Assembly (NCBI GenBank): GCA_018873245.2
Contig: JAEMBT020000007.1
Coordinates: forward strand, 2,118,001-2,182,000
Reading direction: 5' to 3'
From: Archegozetes longisetosus
Lineage: Eukaryota > Arthropoda > Arachnida > Sarcoptiformes > Trhypochthoniidae
DNA length: 64,000 nucleotides
A model generated the notes under the pieces. That model was not told the DNA's origin and searched no databases. It worked only from the letters and a program-made list of their open reading frames with translations. This document shows positions 59,152 to 64,000 of this stretch, one piece after another. Position 1 is the stretch's first letter. Each line of letters starts with the position of its first letter. The position numbers and the translations under genes are program-made.

Positions 59152-59379
59152 TTATTTTAATAACTCATAAGCATAACAATAGGGTTTTAAATAATTATAC
59201 TTAGTATAGGGTAATTTGTACAACATAATTTTTAATATAATATTTTGATGGGGAGGCGATTTTTTATATTCTGCTTCAAATATAGCTTTTGCTAAACCGT
59301 ATGCCTTTGAATCGCTATTATTTGATTTATACTGATTATACCATTTAATAATATTAACTTTCTCCTTAGTTGAATACAT
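59152..59379 (-). pseudogene. DUF4817-like HTH fragment, transposon-associated
   Basis: The minus-strand frame of 75 codons starts MYSTKEKVNIIKWYNQYKSN and continues AKAIFEAEYKKSPPHQNIIL. This is the shape of the DUF4817 helix-turn-helix: MYT-EE--DM---YG---N, then A--LY-E-YP-RR-P. That domain is found at the start of many arthropod transposon-derived proteins. Nothing recognisable follows, so it is a fragment or solo domain. It could also be chance similarity. Confidence 0.4.
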
Positions 59380-60959
59380 ATTGAATTTTTATTTATTTAT
59401 AAAATAAACAGGCAAAAAGATAAGAGATATCGGAGATGAGATAAAAACCTTTAACTATTAAAGTTTTGTTAATGCGTGGCTTTTTAAAAGTTGGCATTTA
59501 ATTCATGGGTATTCTGTATAAATATCTTTCTAAATTAAATCACTTGTAAATTTATAATAATTTGTTTCGACTGTTCAAATCACTCAACTGAACTTTAATC
59601 GATTGTCCAATATATTAACAATAATTTTAGGTTTTGCATTGAGAAAAGTATTCTTTGTCGTTAAAGTTGTAGAAAGGAGGAAAAGAATTGGTTGTCTGTA
59701 CTCGATGTGTTTCACTGCAAAGTCTATTATAAGTAGTGTCAAAAGTTTTGTCTTATAATATTCCAATGAGAATCATATTTTCCTGACTATCGATTCTCTA
59801 TCAGTTCTAATTAAATCTTTCATTTTCACATGATTTTCTCAATCAAATATTTCACAAGAATTATTATAATTAATTATACCATTTCTGGTAACTCTATTTG
59901 AGAATTTTTGATTCAAAATTCGTATATTTCATTTTTTTAGATACGCATAATCTAATTGAATAATACATAATAATACATTGAAAATGTTTTATGATACAGT
60001 GGCCGTGACACTATCATATTCAATACAACGACTGTTGAAATCATAGAAACACTAAGAAATTCAATAACTCCCAAAAGAATTGACAAATTCTGATCTAAAT
60101 TTAATCATGCTCACATTGTCTTAAGGTTACAGATTGAGTTGTATACGCACACTTCAATGGAAACTCATTTTCAGGCTTATCCGCATTTCGCTATGAAGAT
60201 TATAGTGCATATGGAGAAATCTCTGGATTCTGAGGATATTTTCTTACATCAACATGTTGTTATAAAGCGATTTAAACATAAAGCCAAAATATGTTAAATC
60301 AAAAAAGTGTGTACAGGTGTCCATTGTTTCATTACTCTTCAAACTACCTAAAAGACTTAGGGAACTTTCCTGCTTGTCCATATGAAATTTTTCCAAGTTT
60401 ACTTATTCATTTGAAGTTTTATTATTTAAAAACCAGATCCAAACTTTATCTTAAATGTGTTTATGATATACCCTTTCATGTGATAATTTGAAAAACAACT
60501 CCACTTGGGATAACACACCTAATGATTCTCCATTGGATTAGTTTTTCCTATTGATCCCATTCAGAATATTTTAATGCTTCTTTTAGTTAAAAAAAGCGAT
60601 GCAACGAAATCAAACCAATTTAGTAGGCTATGATAGACTGATAGTTGAATTGCACTAACTGAAAATCTCCTTCCTATAAATAATAACGTGCTTGATTCCT
60701 CTTTAGGGTATTTTTATATTAAAAAGCAAACTTTTTATTCGAATAAATAATCAGAGCAAAATTTCAAAAAACTTTTCAGACTCCTAAACAATAAACTTTA
60801 ATAACAATAGTTTACAGTGTTCTATATTATTAGAATCATATTTAAATATATTAATTTTCTTGGGAACCTGATAACAGATTCAACAAAAATTTATGTAAAT
60901 GCGTAAAACAAAAGAATATTAAGAAAATACTTAATTTAATAATAAAAATTGGACATTAT
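59380..60959. other. Intergenic stretch without a supported gene
   Basis: AT-rich. Frames at 59584-59766 (-) and 60291-60491 (+) show no domain or splice support. Confidence 0.4.
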
Positions 60960-61987
60960 TTAAGAACAGCTCAAATCAGAACATTTAAACTCATCAGAAT
61001 TCTCAGATGAGCCACGAATCTGAAGAAAATGAACTTGCTTATGTTCAAAATTTGTTTCATCACGATTTGTATCCTCCATTATTGAAACAAATTGATTCGG
61101 GTCACAATCAGAACTTCTTATACTAAACTGATAGTTAATTCCAATTAATCGCAGAGCAATATGATTAATATAAACTGGTTGTGTTAAGTGAATCATTAAG
61201 GCTTTTCTCTTATGTTTTCTTCCGATTTTGTGATACGAATAATTAGTCTGAGGACAATCAGTCTTTAGCATCCAAGGAATATTTCCTCCTGGATTATTTT
61301 CGCCTATCGCAAGCAGACATCCGATTTCTGAATCAGTCACTCTTTGTTGAGGCGCCCAAAAGCCTTTTGTTATATCAAAAGGTTCATCTGTGAGTTGACA
61401 CGAAAATGAACGGAGAAATAAATAGTCGTTGTTTTCATCAAAACTTAAATTTACATAAGACGCTATTCCAACAATTTTGACATAACGAACTTCTCGTGGA
61501 TAGAAATATATCTTCTGCTTTGAACGACAGATATATTTATAGTGGTCTATAACTCTTGAATAGTGTCCGTCTATTTCTATAGATGTCTCGATGAGATAAG
61601 AGAATGAAATATTCGGTGAATCGCTATTGATGCCATCAAATAAATGTAGTTCTATAAAATTAATTAGACGTATTTCTCCTAAATCTATAATAATAGGGTT
61701 CTCTTCTAAGTGTTTAGAGTGAGGAAATTGTGATTGTCTTTCGTACTGATAGTTATCATCCAGTAAAGAGTCGGTATTATCACCTCCAATAACGTTGACA
61801 TTAGGAGACTTGGAAAAATCTATTCCAGTTTGTCTCTCATTTCTTTCTCTTCTAGGGACGTTTGTTTCTACAGCCTGATTGTATTCTTCGATAGTAAATA
61901 TTTCAAAAGGTAACAGATTTTCACAGAACTCTTCCGGAGTTAACAATTCAAGTCTTACACATTTCTCCCAAATATCTTTATATACAT
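60960..61987 (-). CDS. BTBD9: BTBD9 homologue, 3' exon with tandem discoidin-like domains
   Basis: The C-terminal 341 residues of a BTB/POZ domain-containing protein 9 homologue, an adaptor of cullin-3-type ubiquitin ligases. The exon starts at 61987, after a CTCGAAG acceptor, in phase 1. It opens with the end of the BACK region (EDVYKDIWEKCVRLELLTPE, then EFCENLLPFEIFT). The first F5/8C (discoidin-like) domain reads IIIDLGEIRLINFIELHLFD, then YLIETSIEIDGHYSRVIDHY and CRSKQKIYFYPREVRYVKIV, which closely follows human BTBD9. A second, more diverged F5/8C domain follows (HLTQPVYINHIALRLIG). It ends GSSENSDEFKCSDLSCS. The BTB domain and most of BACK must lie in exons further right; I find none between 61988 and 64000, so they are probably beyond the window, or lost. 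Confidence 0.85.
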
Positions 61988-64000
61988 CTTCGAGTCATAA
62001 TAATAAAGAGATAATCAAATATTAATATGTTAATAATAAAAATCAAAAGTTCCAGTCTTATATTAGTTCTGAAGTAATCTTATTTTAATTTTTTTTATTT
62101 AAAATATATTATTTGTAAATAATTTAAAATAATTTTAAATCTTATTTTAATCTTATTTCGTATCAACTCTATTCTCGACACAATATTTTCTCTGTCTGTC
62201 TCAATTGCTGACTCATGATCAAATTTATCATATGGGAAATAAAAATAATTAGAAAATAAATTTAGATATCATATTAAGTATTCATCTATGAATAGAATAT
62301 TTATTTCAGATCAATAGCACTCCCTGTTCTGCAATTGTACCAACTTTTATGCTTATATCTCTGAGAATTCTTTAATACTTTACAGATAAAGAAGAATATT
62401 GTATATTAGAGTAAAAGAGTATGCAGTCAGTTTTTCAAAAACTTGGAAAAAAGATATTGAATAAACTATCTGACACCTGGTTTCTATCGGTAAAATTTTT
62501 ATTTAGCCGAAAAATACTTCTCTAAATTAAGGTGACTACGGTCCCGTTTTTGAAAGCAAAATGTCAAAAGTCTAGTAAGACCAAGACACTTATTTGACCC
62601 GTTTTTGGATTTGAACTCAGAAAATGCTATGTTTACAATTATTACTTAGAAAATTTATTGTTGAGTTTATTTCGCAAATACCGAGGAATTCAAAAACAAA
62701 GTTTATCTCTTGAATATCTTGTGGTTCAACACTTTCTTAAAAGTAAAAGTGAAGAAATTAATCCATTTCTATACTGACTAAAAACTTGAATAAGCCAGTA
62801 ATCTATCTTATAGACATGCATTTCTATGAAACTTCTTGCTTAATGGTTTTGATTTAAACGGGAGAACAGCTTCCCGTCCGACCCCAGCCGGGAAACGGGA
62901 GAGAGATTTCAATTCTAGGAGACTTGACAGTGGTATTTGTATCCCCAATTTATGCAATAATAAAATCAAGTATTTTTCTACAAAAAGAATGTAAAGGTCC
63001 CTCCTTTGATATTTTTTGTCCAGTCTTGAGACATACCAGAGGCGGTCACCCTACTTTAGACTCGTTTAAATATTTCTAGATGTATAAAAAATTTGATATA
63101 ACTGGCAAGCGGGAATTACTACTAGTCTAAAATCATTTTCATCTTGATTATAAATATATTCGATACCTGTTAAATTTCATTTTTTAATTATTATTATTTT
63201 CATATAAAATTTTGAATTCACTATCAGTTTTGTATCAAGACATTGGTATGTCGTAATTTAGAAATTTTCCGGAAATTTTCAAAGGTGATTATCTCTTTTC
63301 AAGAATTAAGAAATATCCTCTCTAATAAATTTCAGTTAAGATGTCTCATGAAACCCAGTGTGTAATGGATATCTGCATCACAATATCATATCTTTATCTA
63401 TTCCTAGAGTGTCATCAGCGTCACTCAACTAATTTAACCTAACCTAATCCAACTTAAAAATTGTGTTTTTCTAACTAAGCTGAGCTTAATTTATGTTCGA
63501 CTAATAGCTAAGCATAAAGATAGATATTCTCACGTAGACATCTATCATATATCAGGCATTATGAGACATACCTTGGCCATAAATCTTTGCCATCCCATTA
63601 TATCCTATTACAATGTAAATTCTCAAAATGAATTTCATTTATCAAAAATGACATACATTTTGTGAGAAAATTTTGAACTATATGAAAATAACTCATTTCA
63701 ATGAAATTTAAAATTACGGACACTATCGGCACTGATATTCTAAATTCAGTTTACATTAATATCAGCAAAAACTAGAATAAATATTTTACAACTTTTATAA
63801 GTTTTTATACATTTTTTCGCTTTAACTTTTAAATAGACATTATTAACTATTAGAGGTGCTATTGAGATAAGTCCTACGTATTTCACTCAGAAACAATCAA
63901 ATAACAATTAAGGTCTTTTGTCACAAATCAAGTTCAGGTCGTTAAAATTAAATTTTTTTATGTGCTAATTGATGCTACTTTCGAGTATATACCTTCAAAA
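61988..64000. other. Presumed BTBD9 intron with transposon-like segment
   Basis: No coding sequence is visible on either strand. A segment at about 62530-63075 is richer in GC. It starts TTAAGGTGACTACGGTCCCG and ends GAGGCGGTCACCCTACTTTAG; the two ends are loosely inverse (GGTGAC/GTCACC), and the interior contains CGGGAGAACAGCTTCCCG. It could be a non-autonomous DNA transposon. A short TAACCTAACCTAAT at 63433-63446 is too short to be telomeric. Confidence 0.4.

Noticed and set aside
63433-63446. TAACCTAACCTAAT resembling the arthropod telomere repeat (TTAGG)n
   Set aside because: Only about two repeat units, within ordinary AT-rich DNA; no array.
1-64000. CRISPR arrays, tRNA, rRNA
   Set aside because: No regularly spaced repeats with unique spacers, no cloverleaf with conserved T-loop, and no rRNA-like sequence were seen; the window is animal nuclear DNA.

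Overview
This is nuclear DNA from an AT-rich arthropod. Genes are split by GT-AG introns, many of them short. One gene carries a chitin-binding (RR-like) cuticle domain, which places the source in the arthropods. Secreted non-specific nucleases, a GH88 hydrolase and small lineage-specific secreted proteins would fit a mite or other chelicerate, but that is inference only. I see no bacterial operons, CRISPR array, rRNA or tRNA.

Layout. 1-416: decayed Tc1-type transposase. 1.8-25 kb: a duplicated cluster of secreted or ER-targeted enzymes. It holds nuclease copy 1 (+), copper monooxygenase copy A (-), a GH88 unsaturated-glucuronyl hydrolase (-), nuclease copy 2 (+) and monooxygenase copy B (+). 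Exon structure is conserved to the base between copies, apart from small lesions. 25-30 kb: gene-poor, with a tandem duplication of about 0.85 kb period. 30.4-34.9 kb: a cuticle protein of about 1006 residues. 38.6 kb: small secreted Cys protein (-). 40.5-43.2 kb: acyl-CoA synthetase/4CL-type ligase (-). 46.8-48.4 kb: adenosine kinase (-, first exon not found). 51.6 kb: broken coiled-coil coding remnant. 53.8-55.2 kb: three-exon secreted protein (-). 56.4-58.2 kb: short alpha-arrestin (-). 61-62 kb: 3' part of a BTBD9 homologue (-), 5' exons not found. The rest is AT-rich intergenic or intronic DNA with many foldback (MITE-like) elements and mariner/Tc1 remnants.

Main points. (1) Three otherwise well-conserved genes (nuclease 1, monooxygenase A, CoA ligase) each carry a one-base frameshift. 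Each is explained by loss of one base from an A, C or T homopolymer, so assembly error must be excluded before they are called pseudogenes. (2) Monooxygenase B has lost the AG acceptor of exon 2; an in-frame AG 21 bases downstream could replace it. (3) Both nucleases and monooxygenase B share an ATAAATATTGA core-promoter element 82-89 bases before the ATG, suggesting co-expression. (4) GH88 is mainly a microbial family; here it has a signal peptide and three introns, so it is a candidate ancient transfer. (5) At least seven inverted-repeat foldback elements occur, most of them in introns.

Splice sites were assigned by eye from reading-frame continuity, paralogue comparison and family motifs. 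No database search was run.
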